NCBI GenBank assembly: GCA_030602265.1
Contig: JAUWAB010000006.1
Location: forward strand, 53,143 to 117,142
DNA length: 64,000 nucleotides
Direction: 5' to 3'
Origin: Prolixibacteraceae bacterium
Lineage (GTDB): Bacteria > Bacteroidota > Bacteroidia > Bacteroidales > Prolixibacteraceae
Position numbers and translations under genes: made by a program. The notes under the pieces are model-generated. The model was not told the DNA's origin. It searched no databases and was given only the letters and a program-made list of their open reading frames with translations. Positions 21,701-30,089 of this stretch are shown in pieces; within the stretch, counting starts at the first letter, position 1; every line of letters begins with the position of its first letter.

Positions 21701-22095
21701 GAACGACAAAAAAACAAATTAATGTGCGTAGAATTTACACCGATGAATTTAAAAAAGCACGCGTAGCCGAGTATGAAAGTGGTAAATTTACGATTTTTGA
21801 AATTAGCCGTTTATTTGGGATCAGGAGAGAATTACTTTATCGGTGGGTCTATAAATATTCGGTTTACAACAAGAAAAACGTAAAAATCATTGAGATGAGT
21901 GATAGCAGTACGATGAAATTAAAGGATATGCAATTGCGCATCAAGGAGTTGGAGCAGATTGTTGGGCAAAAGCAAATCATGATTGATTACCTTGAAAAGA
22001 TGATTGAACTGGCATCGCAGGAGTTTGACATCGATATAAAAAAAAACTCAGGCACCAAACTGTCGGGTGGTTTATTGAAAACCAACAAAAAGTAA
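21688..22095 (+). CDS. IS3-family transposase OrfA
   Basis: A 135-residue protein with an N-terminal helix-turn-helix of the transposase-8 type (YTDEFKKARVAEYESGKFTIFEISRLFGI, cut here to YTDEFKKARVAEYESG and FEISRLFGIRRELLYRW) that binds the IS ends, followed by a leucine-zipper-like helix (MQLRIKELEQIVGQKQIMI). The ATG at 21688 is preferred over a TTG at 21667 lying in the inverted repeat. A run of nine As at 22038-22046 near the 3' end is a likely -1 slippery site: frame -1 is open from there into orfB. Expected products are OrfA alone and an OrfAB fusion transposase. Confidence 0.9.
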   Translation: MGATRTTKKQINVRRIYTDEFKKARVAEYESGKFTIFEISRLFGIRRELLYRWVYKYSVYNKKNVKIIEMSDSSTMKLKDMQLRIKELEQIVGQKQIMIDYLEKMIELASQEFDIDIKKNSGTKLSGGLLKTNKK

Positions 22096-22103
22096 GGTAT
22101 TTT

Positions 22104-23030
22104 ATGAAGTCAGTACTGCAAATAGCCGGACTAAGCAGGCAGGCTGTACATAAGCACCAAAAGCAGCAAGCCGCCTTTAATGTAAAGCTATCGGCTCTTA
22201 TTCTGGATGCAGACCTTCTCAGGGAGGAGCACCCAGGTTGCGGAGTTGAGAAAATGTATTTTGTCCTTCGGCCTGACTTTATCGGAAGAGACAAGTTTAT
22301 AGACCTATTTATGCAGCTGGGGTACAGGATAAAACAGAACAAGAATTATCGCAGGACAACGGTTCCGGTACATTCCAGGTATCAGAATCTTATTCAGGGC
22401 ATGATGATTCAGGATCGTAACATTGTTTGGCAAACCGATATTACCTATTTTTATATGAATGGCCGGTATTATTACCTGGTCTTTATTATTGATGTTTACA
22501 CTAAAAAGATTGTTGGATACCATGCAAGCGACCACTTACGGGCTGAAGCAAACCTTGCTGCGCTAAGAATGGCAATAAAAAATACCAAGGGAAGTCTGGA
22601 GAATCTGATTCACCATTCCGACAGGGGAAGTCAGTATGTTGACAATGAGTACATTGCCCATTTAATGCGATATGGCATACTTATTAGTATGGGCGAAAAA
22701 GCACAAGATAATGCCTATGCCGAACGGATAAACGGAACGATAAAGAATGAATACCTGGTATTCTGGAATCCCCAGAGCCTGAGACAATTGCTAAAAATGT
22801 TAAAACGGGCAGTAAATCATTACAATAGAAAAAGAATACACAACAATCTACCAGGGCATAAAACCCCGGTTGAGTTCGAGGAAAGTTTAATAAATTTGGG
22901 CAGCCAAAAGAAGCCGACGGTGATTATTTATGCCGAAGGTAATTACAAAATCAAGGTGGCATCGAGCCACTTTGATTTTGAGCCAAAAGAAGGCCTTCTG
23001 GCTCATAATTGTCCGATAGTAATTAACTAA
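22104..23030 (+). CDS. IS3-family transposase OrfB (DDE integrase)
   Basis: A 308-residue rve-type integrase catalytic protein. The DDE triad is visible: Asp in VWQTDITYFY, Asp in HHSDRGSQYVD and Glu in NAYAERINGTIKNEYL, with an HTH_21-like N-terminal segment (REEHPGCGVEKMYFVL). It can be made as a frameshift fusion with OrfA or from its own ATG, which sits 8 bases after the orfA stop and is preceded by AAGTAAGG. No internal stop or frameshift is present, so the element may still be active. Confidence 0.92.
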   Translation: MKSVLQIAGLSRQAVHKHQKQQAAFNVKLSALILDADLLREEHPGCGVEKMYFVLRPDFIGRDKFIDLFMQLGYRIKQNKNYRRTTVPVHSRYQNLIQGMMIQDRNIVWQTDITYFYMNGRYYYLVFIIDVYTKKIVGYHASDHLRAEANLAALRMAIKNTKGSLENLIHHSDRGSQYVDNEYIAHLMRYGILISMGEKAQDNAYAERINGTIKNEYLVFWNPQSLRQLLKMLKRAVNHYNRKRIHNNLPGHKTPVEFEESLINLGSQKKPTVIIYAEGNYKIKVASSHFDFEPKEGLLAHNCPIVIN

Positions 23031-23057
23031 GTAAGCAAGTAAATAATTAGTAAAAAC

Positions 23058-23076
23058 TGTCAACCTTATTTAGGGA
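23058..23076 (-). repeat. Right inverted repeat of the IS3 element
   Basis: Reads TCCCTAAATAAGGTTGACA on the minus strand; 16 of 19 positions match the left end. Confidence 0.75.
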
Positions 23077-23082
23077 AGTTCA

Positions 23083-23207
23083 AGTCTAAAAGACAACAGA
23101 CATCAGACAAAGCTTTGTGGATCATTGAGACAGAACCAGGAACCTCTGCCTCTCACCATGCCTTTCTGGTGGCTAATCAACTAATCACTATTCACTAATC
23201 ACTTCCC
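23083..23207. repeat. Degenerate heptamer repeats right of the IS
   Basis: Two short tracts of 7-base units: AAGACAA, CAGACAT, CAGACAA at 23090-23110, and ACTAATC, ACTATTC, ACTAATC at 23180-23200. The rest of the 23077-23264 spacer holds no gene; near 23236-23252 it carries a TCGAGTCTTCGTGGCG fragment similar to the dispersed repeats near 28416 and 28501. Confidence 0.55.
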
Positions 23208-23264
23208 TGCCAGAAGCAAATAATCAATAATAACTTCGAGTCTTCGTGGCGGAAAACAGGAATT

Positions 23265-24194
23265 TTAATACAAGCGCTTCCGCTTCACCAGGTAAGCAAA
23301 CAAAACATGCTTGAAATCTTCGTTGATATCAGCCTCGGCCAGGTCGATGTTATATTGCCCGCATTTTACTTTCAGTTCGTTAAAATAGGAATTGACGCTT
23401 TCGACATAACTGCTTTTGATCTCCCATGGATTCAGTTTGATGGTCTGACCGGTTTCCAGGTCGATAAAACGGTGTGGTTTGTTGCTGTATTGGAATTCAC
23501 GTTCCTGCTTCCGGTCGGTAACATGAAACAGCAGTACCTCGTGTTTGTTATACCGCAGATGCTGAAGGGCTGAAAAAAGCTCTTCAGTCTTTTCACTGTC
23601 GAGCATATCGCTGAAGATCACCACCAGTGAACGCTTGTGAATATTTTCGGCAATCTGGTGCAATACAGCGGTGGTATTGGTGGTTTTTCGCAGCTGATAA
23701 CTTTCGGGCTGAAGGAGTTCCGACAGTTTGCCCATCATTACCTCGGCATGAACAGCCGATAGCCTGGGCTGTGAATGAAATTCAATTTCATCGGAAAATA
23801 GGGAAAGACCCACGGCGTCGCGCTGTTTCCTGAGCAGATAGATTAAAGCGGCGGAGGTATAAACCGAAAATGCCAGCTTGTTGAACAGCCTTTTTGACCC
23901 TTTGGAATAGGGGAACAGCATGGAGGAGGAGGTGTCTATTACCAGTTGACACCGTAAATTGGTTTCCTCTTCGTATTGTTTTACATAGAGCCTGTCGGTA
24001 CGGGCAAAGAGTTTCCAGTCGATGGTCCTGGTGGATTCTCCCTGGTTGTACAGCCGGTGTTCGGCAAATTCCACGGAAAATCCATGAAAGGGGCTGCGGT
24101 GCAGGCCGGTAATAAAACCCTCCACCACCTCATGGGCAATAAGGTCAAGGTTATCGAACTCCTGAAACTGCTGTATATCGATCAGATTCTTCAC
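23265..24194 (-). CDS. DUF58 domain protein
   Basis: A 309-residue cytoplasmic protein of the DUF58 family, which has a von Willebrand factor A-like fold and usually works with MoxR-type AAA ATPases. The hallmark G-ESTRTIDWKLFARTDRLYVKQY segment (RTIDWKLFART) and the MIDAS-like VIDTSSSM are visible; later VVIFSDMLDS matches the second metal-site strand. No moxR or BatA/BatB genes are adjacent, so its partner is elsewhere. The minus-strand start at 24194 (MKNLIDIQQFQEF) is preceded by TATTTTTG. Confidence 0.9.
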   Translation of the reverse strand: MKNLIDIQQFQEFDNLDLIAHEVVEGFITGLHRSPFHGFSVEFAEHRLYNQGESTRTIDWKLFARTDRLYVKQYEEETNLRCQLVIDTSSSMLFPYSKGSKRLFNKLAFSVYTSAALIYLLRKQRDAVGLSLFSDEIEFHSQPRLSAVHAEVMMGKLSELLQPESYQLRKTTNTTAVLHQIAENIHKRSLVVIFSDMLDSEKTEELFSALQHLRYNKHEVLLFHVTDRKQEREFQYSNKPHRFIDLETGQTIKLNPWEIKSSYVESVNSYFNELKVKCGQYNIDLAEADINEDFKHVLFAYLVKRKRLY

Positions 24195-24215
24195 AAAAAC
24201 ACACGGTTAAAGCCT

Positions 24216-24223
24216 CAAAAATA
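24216..24223 (-). promoter_or_regulatory. Putative -7 element for the DUF58 gene
   Basis: TATTTTTG on the minus strand, 22 bases upstream of the ATG. Confidence 0.5.
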
Positions 24224-24281
24224 GCATTTTTTGATGGCAATAAACCGTGTGTTTCCAGAAATCAGGAATAATGCCCTGCTT

Positions 24282-24599
24282 CTATAAAAGTGCATTGAGC
24301 TTGTTGACCAACACCTGTTTCGGACAGGCACCCACTTGTTTGTCGGCTATCTGACCATCTTTCACGAACAGAACGGTCGGAATATTTCTGATACCAAACT
24401 GCGCGGCAACTCCGGGATTGGAATCAACATCCACTTTCCCCACTATTGCTTTTCCGTCAAATTCTTTGGCCATTTCTTCCACAAAAGGCGCAATCATCCG
24501 GCAGGGGCCGCACCAGACTGCCCAAAAATCGATCAATACGGGTTTATCCGCTTTCATTACAACTTCTTCGAAGTTCCCGTCGGTAATTTCTAATGCCAT
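24282..24599 (-). CDS. trxA: Thioredoxin
   Basis: A 105-residue cytoplasmic thioredoxin with the active site WCGPC in FWAVWCGPCRMIAP at about residues 27-40, the buried Asp in VLIDFW and the cis-proline in IRNIPTVL. It reduces protein disulfides as electron donor to enzymes such as ribonucleotide reductase. It lies 45 bases downstream of dnaE on the same strand, but a TATTTTTG element overlaps the end of that spacer, so it probably has its own promoter. Confidence 0.96.
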   Translation of the reverse strand: MALEITDGNFEEVVMKADKPVLIDFWAVWCGPCRMIAPFVEEMAKEFDGKAIVGKVDVDSNPGVAAQFGIRNIPTVLFVKDGQIADKQVGACPKQVLVNKLNALL

Positions 24600-24635
24600 A
24601 TTATTAGTTTTTAGTAATTTATATATTTATTGCTG

Positions 24636-24643
24636 CAAAAATA
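24636..24643 (-). promoter_or_regulatory. Putative -7 element for trxA
   Basis: TATTTTTG on the minus strand, 37 bases upstream of the trxA ATG and just past the dnaE stop. Confidence 0.5.
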
Positions 24644-24644
24644 A

Positions 24645-27600
24645 TCAATTGATCCGAAATACAATTTCAGGATGTTCATCGAAAAAGTCCAGCAATGCAT
24701 TGTCTACCGTAATTTTGGTATTTCGTGAAAACAACTGAATGCTCCGGTTGGTTTCCGGATCATACACATTAAATTTCAGAAGGGCATTTCCCTTGTGTTC
24801 CCGGGCCAGTTTCTCGAATTGTTCGATGATCTGCCTGTTGATGAACTCAAGCGGCATGGTCAGGGTAACCATTTTAACATGGTTTTGTCTTACCTCCGAC
24901 AAAAGTTCCATGTGAGAAACCCTGAATTCGAGGGCTTCGGAATTAAACCTCTTTTGTACCCTGCCCCTGATCAGCACAAAAAGCCCGGGTTTACAATATT
25001 TCCCGAACTCGACATAGTCCTGTTTAAAGAAAAAGAGCTGCATGGAATCGGTGTAATCCGACAGGGTGAGTTTACTGTATGGGGCTCCGTTTTTGGAGAT
25101 GCTTTCAACAGCCTCGGTAACCATTCCGGCAAAGGTAAGCTCACGGTCACGGAACTTTTCCATCTGCTCATTCAGGTCTTTTAATCCGACTCCCCTGGTA
25201 CAGAAATTTTCAATTTCCAACCGGTAATCATCGAGGGGATGTGCAGTCAGATATACCCCGATCAGGCTTTTTTCCTTTTCCAGCAGAATAAGTTTTGGCC
25301 ATTCCTCCACAGGCGGGATATCTGGCTTTTTCACCACATGATGGGTTCCCATGTCGCCGAAAAGGCTCTGTTGCATGGAATTGGACTCTGCCTGGATTTT
25401 GGTTCCGTAGCGGATCAGTTTCTCAATAAATGTGGTGGGGTCGTTTTCGTTATCTCCGGCAAAAAACTGTCGGCGGTTGATGGTTCCGAAACTTTCGAAG
25501 GCACCGGCCATGGCCATGGCTTCCAGGTTCTTCTTATTCACCGTCTGTAGGTTTACCCTTTCCGAAAAGTCAAAAATATCCCTGAATTCTCCTCCTTTTT
25601 TCCTGGCATTGATGATTTCCTGAACAGCCCCTTCACCGACACCCTTGACAGCAGCCATTCCGAAGCGGATATCACCTTTTCGGTTTACCATGAATTTTAT
25701 GAAGCTTTCATTGACGTCAGGGCCTAAGACATTCAGTTTCATCCGCTTGCATTCCTGCATAAATTTGGTGATTTCGGTGATGTGACTCAGGTTCCGGCTA
25801 AGGTTGGCCGCCATAAACTCTGCGGGATAATGTGCTTTGAGGTATCCGGTCTGATAGGCAATATAGGCATAACAAACCGAATGGGATTTGTTGAATGCAT
25901 AGGAAGCAAAGGCTTCCCAGTCTTTCCAGATTTTTTCGATGACTTCATCGGGCCTCTTTTTAACTTCTTCGCACTCACTGATAAACTGTGGGTTATTTTT
26001 ACATCCGGAGACAAATTTCTCCTTCAGCTGGTTCATGAGCGATTCGATCTTTTTCCCCATGGCTTTCCGGAGGGTGTCTGAATCACCCCGGGTAAAGTTG
26101 GCCAGAAGGCGCGACAATAACATCACCTGCTCCTGGAAAACGGTGATTCCATAAGTCTCACTCAGGTATTTTTCCATCATGGGCAGATCGTATTCCACCC
26201 TTTTACGACCGTGCTTCCGGGCGATATAATCGGGGATATAATCCATCGGACCGGGCCTGTACAACGCGTTCATGGCCACCAGGTCTTCAAACCGGTTGGG
26301 TTTAAGGTCCCTGAGGTGCTTTTTCATCCCGTCGGATTCAAACTGAAAGATGGCTGTTGTCTCCCCCCTGCTGAAAAGCTCATAGGTTTTGGAATCATCG
26401 AACGGGATGGCATCGATATCAATTTCGATACCTCTTGAAAGCCTTATGTTTTCAAGGGTTTCCTTGATAATGGACAAGGTTTTCAGTCCGAGGAAGTCCA
26501 TTTTGAGTAAGCCGATACTTTCCACAAACCGTCCGTCGTACTGGGTTGTAGGGAGGTTGTCGTCCTTGGTGGGCATCAGCGGGATATGGTCGGTCAGCGG
26601 ATCACGGCTGATAATGATACCGCAGGCGTGAACCCCGGTCTGCCTTACCGAGCCTTCCAGAACTTCGGCAAAGTTGAGGGTTTTGGCTATCAGGGGATTC
26701 GGTGATTCTTTCTCCCTTTTCAGTTCCAGGCTTTCATGAAAAGCTTTTTTGAAGGTCATTTTGGGCGCTTCGGGTACGAGTTTCGCTAAGCGGTCTGCTT
26801 CAGGCAGGGGCAGTTTCAGTACCCTTGCCACATCTCTGATGGCCAGTTTGGTAGCCATGGTGCCGAAAGTGCAGATATGCGCTACCTTGTCGCGTCCGTA
26901 TTTGTTGACTACCCATTCAAGTACCAGCTGCCTTCCGTCATCGTCGAAGTCAATGTCGACATCGGGCAGGGAAACCCTGTCGGGGTTGAGAAAACGTTCG
27001 AAAAGCAAGTCATACTTGATCGGGTCGATATTGGTAATCCCCGTGCAGTAGGAAACAGCGGCCCCTGCTGCAGAACCGCGCCCGGGACCTACCAGCACGC
27101 CCATCTCCCTGGCGGCATTGATAAAGTCCTGTGTGATCAGAAAATAACCGGGGAACCCCATAGTTTTGATCACATCCAGCTCAAAATCGAGCCGGGTAGA
27201 CACATGCTCGGGTACCGGATCTCCATATCTCGAACGGGCACCCAGGTAAGCCAGGTGACGCAGATAGTCAGATTCAAATTTTACCCTGGCGACTTTTTCG
27301 AAACCTCCCAGACGATGATAGGCCTTTTCGCCAAATTCGGCTAAAAGTGACTCTTCACTAAGCGATTTCCTGTATTCTTCCTCAATTCCAAACTCCTCCG
27401 GAATGGGGAATACCGGCATGATCGGATCATTATCGAGCTTGTAATCTTCAATTTTTGAAACAACCTCTGCAGTATTTTGCAGCGCTTCGGGAATATCGGC
27501 AAACAGGGCATTCATTTCTGCCGTGGTTTTAAACCACTCCTGTTTGGTATAGCGCATCCGGTTGGGGTCATCCAGGTCCTTGCCGGTATTCAGGCAGATC

Positions 27601-28289
27601 AGGAGATCATGTGCATCGGCGTCTTCGGCATTGATAAAATGGATGTCGTTGGTGGCGATAAGCTTGATATTAAACTTTTGAGCCAACGCGACCAGGTGTT
27701 CGTTGACCAAAACCTGTTTGTCGTATACCTCTTGCCTGAGCTGCGGAATTTCGGACGGATGCCGCATCAGTTCCAGATAAAAGTCTTCACCAAAGAGGTT
27801 TTTATACCAGAGAATGGCCTCCTCTGCCTGTTCAAATTTACCTTCGTAAATATAGGTGGGGATTTCACCTCCCAGGCAGGCAGAGGAGGCGATGAGGCCT
27901 TCAGAATGTTTCTCTAATAATTGCTTATCAATCCGGGGCTTATAATAGAATCCCTCTATATTGGCTATGGAGATCAGCTTGACCAGGTTACGGTAACCGA
28001 TGAGGTTCTTGGCCAAGAGGATCAGGTGATCGCCCGACCGGTCTTCCTTGCCGGTTTTATCCTCAATGGAACGGGCTGCCACATAGGTTTCGCAACCCAG
28101 GATGGGTTTGATCCCTGATTTCTTGCATGCTGAATGAAATTCCTTGACCCCCAGCATACTGCCGTGATCAGTCAGGGCAAGGGCTGTCATCCCGTCGGTT
28201 TTGGCTTTACGTACCAGCCCGTCTATACTGGCCGCCCCGTCAAGGATTGAATATTGTGAATGTACGTGTAGATGTGTAAATGGTATCAT
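24645..28289 (-). CDS. dnaE: DNA polymerase III subunit alpha
   Basis: Replicative polymerase of 1214 residues. The N-terminal PHP domain (HLHVHSQYSILDGAASIDG) is followed by the C-family polymerase palm with the catalytic aspartates in LPDVDIDFDDDGRQ, the RPGPMDYIPDYI fingers segment, a helix-hairpin-helix region and a C-terminal OB domain (LTFAGMVTEAVESISKNG). The length and domain order are normal for DnaE1. The ATG at 28287-28289 gives MIPFTHLHVHSQYS. It is followed by trxA. Confidence 0.97.
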   Translation of the reverse strand: MIPFTHLHVHSQYSILDGAASIDGLVRKAKTDGMTALALTDHGSMLGVKEFHSACKKSGIKPILGCETYVAARSIEDKTGKEDRSGDHLILLAKNLIGYRNLVKLISIANIEGFYYKPRIDKQLLEKHSEGLIASSACLGGEIPTYIYEGKFEQAEEAILWYKNLFGEDFYLELMRHPSEIPQLRQEVYDKQVLVNEHLVALAQKFNIKLIATNDIHFINAEDADAHDLLICLNTGKDLDDPNRMRYTKQEWFKTTAEMNALFADIPEALQNTAEVVSKIEDYKLDNDPIMPVFPIPEEFGIEEEYRKSLSEESLLAEFGEKAYHRLGGFEKVARVKFESDYLRHLAYLGARSRYGDPVPEHVSTRLDFELDVIKTMGFPGYFLITQDFINAAREMGVLVGPGRGSAAGAAVSYCTGITNIDPIKYDLLFERFLNPDRVSLPDVDIDFDDDGRQLVLEWVVNKYGRDKVAHICTFGTMATKLAIRDVARVLKLPLPEADRLAKLVPEAPKMTFKKAFHESLELKREKESPNPLIAKTLNFAEVLEGSVRQTGVHACGIIISRDPLTDHIPLMPTKDDNLPTTQYDGRFVESIGLLKMDFLGLKTLSIIKETLENIRLSRGIEIDIDAIPFDDSKTYELFSRGETTAIFQFESDGMKKHLRDLKPNRFEDLVAMNALYRPGPMDYIPDYIARKHGRKRVEYDLPMMEKYLSETYGITVFQEQVMLLSRLLANFTRGDSDTLRKAMGKKIESLMNQLKEKFVSGCKNNPQFISECEEVKKRPDEVIEKIWKDWEAFASYAFNKSHSVCYAYIAYQTGYLKAHYPAEFMAANLSRNLSHITEITKFMQECKRMKLNVLGPDVNESFIKFMVNRKGDIRFGMAAVKGVGEGAVQEIINARKKGGEFRDIFDFSERVNLQTVNKKNLEAMAMAGAFESFGTINRRQFFAGDNENDPTTFIEKLIRYGTKIQAESNSMQQSLFGDMGTHHVVKKPDIPPVEEWPKLILLEKEKSLIGVYLTAHPLDDYRLEIENFCTRGVGLKDLNEQMEKFRDRELTFAGMVTEAVESISKNGAPYSKLTLSDYTDSMQLFFFKQDYVEFGKYCKPGLFVLIRGRVQKRFNSEALEFRVSHMELLSEVRQNHVKMVTLTMPLEFINRQIIEQFEKLAREHKGNALLKFNVYDPETNRSIQLFSRNTKITVDNALLDFFDEHPEIVFRIN

Positions 28290-28317
28290 TGAATAGTTAC
28301 TGAATTATATCGTTCTT

Positions 28318-28325
28318 CAAAAGTA
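28318..28325 (-). promoter_or_regulatory. Putative -7 element for dnaE
   Basis: TACTTTTG on the minus strand, 29 bases upstream of the dnaE ATG. Confidence 0.5.
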
Positions 28326-28415
28326 ATCGATATTTAAAAAAGTTCTGGTAAAATGGGGGAGGAGGTTATTAACAATCGGTGAAGGTAGAGGAAAGTTCGT
28401 GTAAATTAAGGGTTT

Positions 28416-28524
28416 GCCACTAAGGCACGAAGACACAAGGAAAAGAGGCTGCCTCAACTTTTTGAGACAGCCTCTTTTCTATTCATTAAGAAATAAATCT
28501 TTGTGTCTTCTTTTCTTTGCGGTA
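28416..28524. repeat. Dispersed repeat fragments around a strong hairpin
   Basis: CCACTAAGGCACGAAGACAC at 28416-28435 and, beyond the hairpin, TTTGTGTCTTCTTTTCTTTG near 28500-28519 in roughly inverted orientation. Similar fragments occur at 23236-23252 and 63363-63379. No gene is in the 28290-28543 spacer. Confidence 0.5.
28441..28478 (-). terminator. Long hairpin terminator of the greA-HIT unit
   Basis: A 17-bp stem with one mismatch (arms AAAAGAGGCTGCCTCAA and TTGAGACAGCCTCTTTT) and a 4-base loop, 66 bases after the HIT stop. A/T runs at both arms allow function on either strand. Confidence 0.75.
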
Positions 28525-28543
28525 AAATAAAACTGAACGACGA

Positions 28544-28942
28544 TCAGGCACTGATCTCAGCAGCAATCTTATCCCTGAGTTCGATAAACTCCTCGCGGGT
28601 TAATTTCAGTTTATGACTGAAATTCAGGAGGTCTGCCTCGCTCTGCATAGGAACGAGGTGAATATGGGCATGGGGAACCTCCAGCCCCAGGACCATGGTA
28701 CCCACCTTCTTGCAGGGAATTGCCCGTTTCAGGCCTTCTGCCACTTTTCGTGCAAACAGGTTCAGTCCGAGGTAGGTCTCCTCGTCAAGGTCAAACAGGT
28801 AGTCAACTTCCTTCTTGGGAATGACGAGAGTATGTCCTTTGGCGACCGGGAATATATCCAGAAAGGCCAGAAATTGGTCATTTTCGGCAACTTTCCAGGC
28901 AGGTATTTCGCCATTGATGATTTTTGTGAAAATCGTTGCCAT
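28544..28942 (-). CDS. HIT family nucleotide hydrolase
   Basis: A 132-residue histidine-triad protein (Hint/PKCI branch). The N-terminal TIFTKIINGEIPAWKVAEND and LDIFPVAKGHTLVIPK are typical, and the HxHxHxx motif is present as VPHAHIHLVPM near residue 97-107. It probably hydrolyses adenosine phosphoramidates or related nucleotidyl conjugates. It starts 12 bases after greA on the same strand, so the two form an operon ending at the hairpin at 28441-28478. Confidence 0.93.
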   Translation of the reverse strand: MATIFTKIINGEIPAWKVAENDQFLAFLDIFPVAKGHTLVIPKKEVDYLFDLDEETYLGLNLFARKVAEGLKRAIPCKKVGTMVLGLEVPHAHIHLVPMQSEADLLNFSHKLKLTREEFIELRDKIAAEISA

Positions 28943-28954
28943 AATTATCTGATT

Positions 28955-29428
28955 TTAAAGTGAAATATCGATAATCTCAAATGGTATCACCCCTGAAGGG
29001 ACTTTAATATCCACCACATCGCCCACTTTTTTGCCCATCAGGCCTTTGGCAATGGGAGTGCTGACCGAAAGCTTGGCTTCCTTCAGATTTGCTTCAGATT
29101 CGGGGACAATGGTGTAGACCATGGTCGTATTGTTCTTCATATTCTTGATGGTAACCTTGTTGAGGATCTGAACCTGACTGGTATCAATCTTCGATTGGTC
29201 AATAATCCGTGCGTTGGCAATTTTATTCTGCAGGTGCGCAATCTTCGCCTCTAATAACCCCTGGGCATCCTTTGCCGCATCATATTCCGCATTTTCTGAA
29301 ATATCACCCTTTTCAATAGCTTCACCAATCTGCTTTGAAATTTTCGGGCGCTCGATATTCATGAGGATTTCCAGCTCCTCGCGCAATTTACGTAAACCCT
29401 CTTCCGTGAGATAGGTAATTTTTGTCAT
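28955..29428 (-). CDS. greA: Transcription elongation factor GreA
   Basis: A 157-residue factor that rescues backtracked RNA polymerase by stimulating transcript cleavage. The N-terminal coiled coil with the acidic tip (KGDISENAEYDAAKDAQG, residues ~42-59) and the C-terminal FKBP-like domain (SVSTPIAKGLMGKKVGDVV) are both present. It is first gene of a two-gene unit with the HIT protein. A TAATTTTG element lies 77 bases upstream. Confidence 0.96.
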   Translation of the reverse strand: MTKITYLTEEGLRKLREELEILMNIERPKISKQIGEAIEKGDISENAEYDAAKDAQGLLEAKIAHLQNKIANARIIDQSKIDTSQVQILNKVTIKNMKNNTTMVYTIVPESEANLKEAKLSVSTPIAKGLMGKKVGDVVDIKVPSGVIPFEIIDISL

Positions 29429-29504
29429 ACCTTTTCCTCCAATGTTTTTGATATACTACATAAAAAATAGAAAGAATCCCGGTTTTCAGGACTCTTCCTG
29501 TTTG

Positions 29505-29512
29505 CAAAATTA
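29505..29512 (-). promoter_or_regulatory. Putative -7 element for greA
   Basis: TAATTTTG on the minus strand, 77 bases upstream of the greA ATG. Confidence 0.4.
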
Positions 29513-29570
29513 GTTAATTTCCTGAATAAAAAAAGAAGCTATATAAAATTTAAATCCTGATTTTCAGCAG

Positions 29571-30011
29571 TTAAAAATACTTTGGCTTTAAAATTTCTGA
29601 GTAGATCACTGCTTTTTTCAGTGAGAAGTCCTCTAATATGGTTTCACCCTTTTCGGCCATTTCACGATCAGCAATGGATGCTTCCCTGATTTCACCGTAA
29701 CGCAGGATGTCTTCATTTCGTCCTCCCTCTTTAATAGGCTCCTGGATTATAGCATTCCTGGCCGTTTTCCTCATCTTTAGAGGGTTATCTGCAGGCTTCC
29801 TGACTTTGGCCGGGGTCACGACAGGTTCCGTATGATCATGATACTCACCGGTTCCGGCTGGTTTTGGTTTACCTCCGTGGAGAATCTCTTCCCAAAAATC
29901 GGGTTCCCCGCTTTCCGGCTGAGGCAGCTGCTGTTTTTTCTTTTTCGACTGGTTGATCGCAGCTACGATGGTCAGGGCCAGTGTCAGTATGATTACAATA
30001 ATATCATCCAT
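29571..30011 (-). CDS. Membrane-anchored hypothetical protein
   Basis: A 146-residue protein of unknown function. One N-terminal helix (DDIIVIILTLALTIVAAI) is followed at once by a basic stretch (NQSKKKKQQ), predicting an N-out/C-in anchor with a cytoplasmic, hydrophilic, low-complexity tail. The middle is charged and Pro-rich and the C-terminus (FSLKKAVIYSEILKPKYF) is the only other ordered-looking segment, similar to the tail seen on many short Bacteroidetes anchor proteins. No catalytic motif is visible. It is divergent from the Rieske-like lipoprotein gene across 78 bases. Confidence 0.65.
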   Translation of the reverse strand: MDDIIVIILTLALTIVAAINQSKKKKQQLPQPESGEPDFWEEILHGGKPKPAGTGEYHDHTEPVVTPAKVRKPADNPLKMRKTARNAIIQEPIKEGGRNEDILRYGEIREASIADREMAEKGETILEDFSLKKAVIYSEILKPKYF

Positions 30012-30047
30012 AATACAGAAATAATGATTTGCGGGTAATAAAAACCC

Positions 30048-30055
30048 TACATTTG
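30048..30055 (+). promoter_or_regulatory. Putative -7 element for the Rieske-like lipoprotein gene
   Basis: TACATTTG, 34 bases upstream of the ATG at 30090; a TTTG at 30028-30031 could be the -33 box but the 16-base spacing is short. Confidence 0.5.
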
Positions 30056-30089
30056 CTGTTTAGGTAAAAATAGTAAAAAAATTGGCGCA

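Larger units (their letters stand above)
21654..23076 (+). mobile_element. IS3-family insertion sequence, complete
   Basis: A 1423-bp element bounded by imperfect 19-bp inverted repeats (16 of 19 match, sharing TCCCT and AGGTTGACA) at 21654-21672 and 23058-23076. It encodes orfA (helix-turn-helix) and orfB (DDE transposase) in the -1 frame relation typical of IS3. Both ORFs are intact, and the A+T-rich codon use differs from the GC-rich GH2 gene beside it. No clear target-site duplication was found, so the exact ends may be off by a few bases or the flanks have changed since insertion. Confidence 0.88.

Noticed and set aside
21651..23080. Target-site duplication of the IS3 element
   Set aside because: Bases flanking the inverted repeats (CCG on the left, AGT on the right) do not match.
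21611..23207. CRISPR-like array from the regular short repeats
   Set aside because: Units are 7 bases with no spacers and no cas genes are present.
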